Assembly (NCBI RefSeq): GCF_033097525.1
Contig: NZ_CP109907.1
Span: forward strand, 310,001-374,000
Reading direction: 5' to 3'
Origin: Sphingobacterium sp. UGAL515B_05
Lineage (GTDB): Bacteria > Bacteroidota > Bacteroidia > Sphingobacteriales > Sphingobacteriaceae
Length of the DNA: 64,000 nucleotides
The notes under the pieces were generated by a model. That model saw only the letters and a program-made list of their open reading frames with translations. It was not told where the DNA came from and did no database searches. The position numbers and the translations under genes were made by a program. The first letter of the stretch is position 1; the number at the start of each line of letters is the position of its first letter. Of this stretch, positions 63,367 to 64,000 are shown in pieces.

Positions 63367-64000
63367 ATGAAAAAAAAGATGAAATCATTATTAAAAACAA
63401 AAGTATTAACATTTATAACATTATTGAGTATGTCAACACAAGCACAAAATTTTAGAAAATTGAACGCAGGAAAGTTTAATTTAGACGTTTACAATGCATC
63501 TGAGAGCAGTTTCGGAGTAGCTTCTGTCGTTGTTTCCGGTCAGACAGAAGCGGTTTTGTTAGATGCGCAATTCACTTTGGCAGATGCTGAAACTGTAGCA
63601 AAGCAAATAAAAGATTCTGGTAAGAAGTTAAAGGCGATTTACGTGTCGCATAATGACCCTGATTTTTATTTTGGACTGGAAGTTTTTAAAAGATATTTTC
63701 CTGAGGTAACTGCATATGCTGCACCTAAAGTTGTAGAGGAAATTTCAAGAACAGCACAAAAGAAATTGGATGTCTGGGGCGGTCAATTAGGCTCAGCGAT
63801 CACGAGTAATGTAGTATTACCACAGGTGTTAAAGGGAAATAGTATCGAGTTAGAAGGGGAAAAACTGGAAATTATCGGGTTGGATGAATTTCCTTCAAGA
63901 ACATTCGTTTATATACCTTCCATAAAAACCGTACAAGGCGGTATAAATGTATTTGGTAATTCATTCAACCTCTGGATGGCAGATGCACAAACTGCAGAGG
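63367..64000 (+). CDS. Exported MBL-fold metallohydrolase, N-terminal part (runs off the right edge)
   Basis: ATG 63367 (or ATG 63379). The signal peptide LLKTKVLTFITLLSMSTQAQ is followed by a metallo-beta-lactamase start (FGVASVVVSGQTEAVLLDAQ). The metal motif reads SHNDPDFYFGLE (H95, D97, D99), where the usual HxHxDH would have His at the third and sixth positions. Either this is a subfamily with altered metal binding or activity is reduced. The second half lies beyond the window. Confidence 0.85.
   Translation, partial: MKKKMKSLLKTKVLTFITLLSMSTQAQNFRKLNAGKFNLDVYNASESSFGVASVVVSGQTEAVLLDAQFTLADAETVAKQIKDSGKKLKAIYVSHNDPDFYFGLEVFKRYFPEVTAYAAPKVVEEISRTAQKKLDVWGGQLGSAITSNVVLPQVLKGNSIELEGEKLEIIGLDEFPSRTFVYIPSIKTVQGGINVFGNSFNLWMADAQTAE

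Overview
The window looks like a chromosomal segment of a Bacteroidota member, most likely Sphingobacterium or a close Sphingobacteriaceae relative. The signs are SusC/SusD outer-membrane pairs, a TlpA-like thioredoxin, MauE/DoxX and AraC/LytTR regulators, Bacteroidota-style -7 boxes of the TAnnTTTG type, and weak or absent Shine-Dalgarno sequences. The genus is inferred from gene style; no rRNA or tRNA was recognised.

Layout. (1) 1-15.3 kb is relatively GC-rich and ordinary: the 5' end of a SusC receptor, an AraC regulator, several uncharacterised genes, a membrane-anchored LytTR-type regulator, and a nutrient-uptake-like locus. In that locus MauE plus a small secreted two-cysteine protein (+ strand) converge on a small protein-TlpA-SusC-SusD operon (- strand). 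(2) 16-40.3 kb is visibly AT-richer and reads as a defence island broken by insertion sequences. It holds an XRE regulator with an HD + Hsp90-type ATPase protein; nested IS21, IS3 and IS256 remains; a nuclease-NACHT protein; a DUF2075 helicase with a MazG-like pyrophosphohydrolase; two uncharacterised overlapping genes; and a RADAR-type operon (RdrA ATPase, RdrB adenosine deaminase) followed closely by a DUF262/HNH gene that may be a third component. (3) 40.7-41.5 kb carries four tandem genes of 50-57 codons sharing the N-terminus MWSLILYFLFGIGQP; I cannot assign them to a known family. (4) 41.8-62.1 kb is a mosaic array. Seven near-identical units (promoter block, secreted NTF2-like gene of 148 aa, hairpin terminator), one 5'-truncated unit and one 80-bp fragment all point the same way and separate unrelated cargo genes. 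The cargo includes PQQ-like propeller proteins, small membrane proteins, a DUF1016/YhcG nuclease and its fragments, a thioredoxin-fold protein, a lipoprotein metallopeptidase with a secreted partner, and a subtilase. Chimeric gene ends at the unit borders show repeated homologous recombination. (5) 62.5-64 kb returns to ordinary genes: a Crp/Fnr regulator and the start of an MBL-fold hydrolase.

How the parts may work together. Region 2 is best read as stacked anti-phage modules; only RADAR is recognisable as a published system from its domain pair. Region 4 resembles arrays of acquired immunity or toxin-immunity genes in interbacterial competition, with the repeated NTF2-like unit as the homology that lets cargo be exchanged; this is inference. 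No integrase, CRISPR array or complete conjugative machinery was seen.
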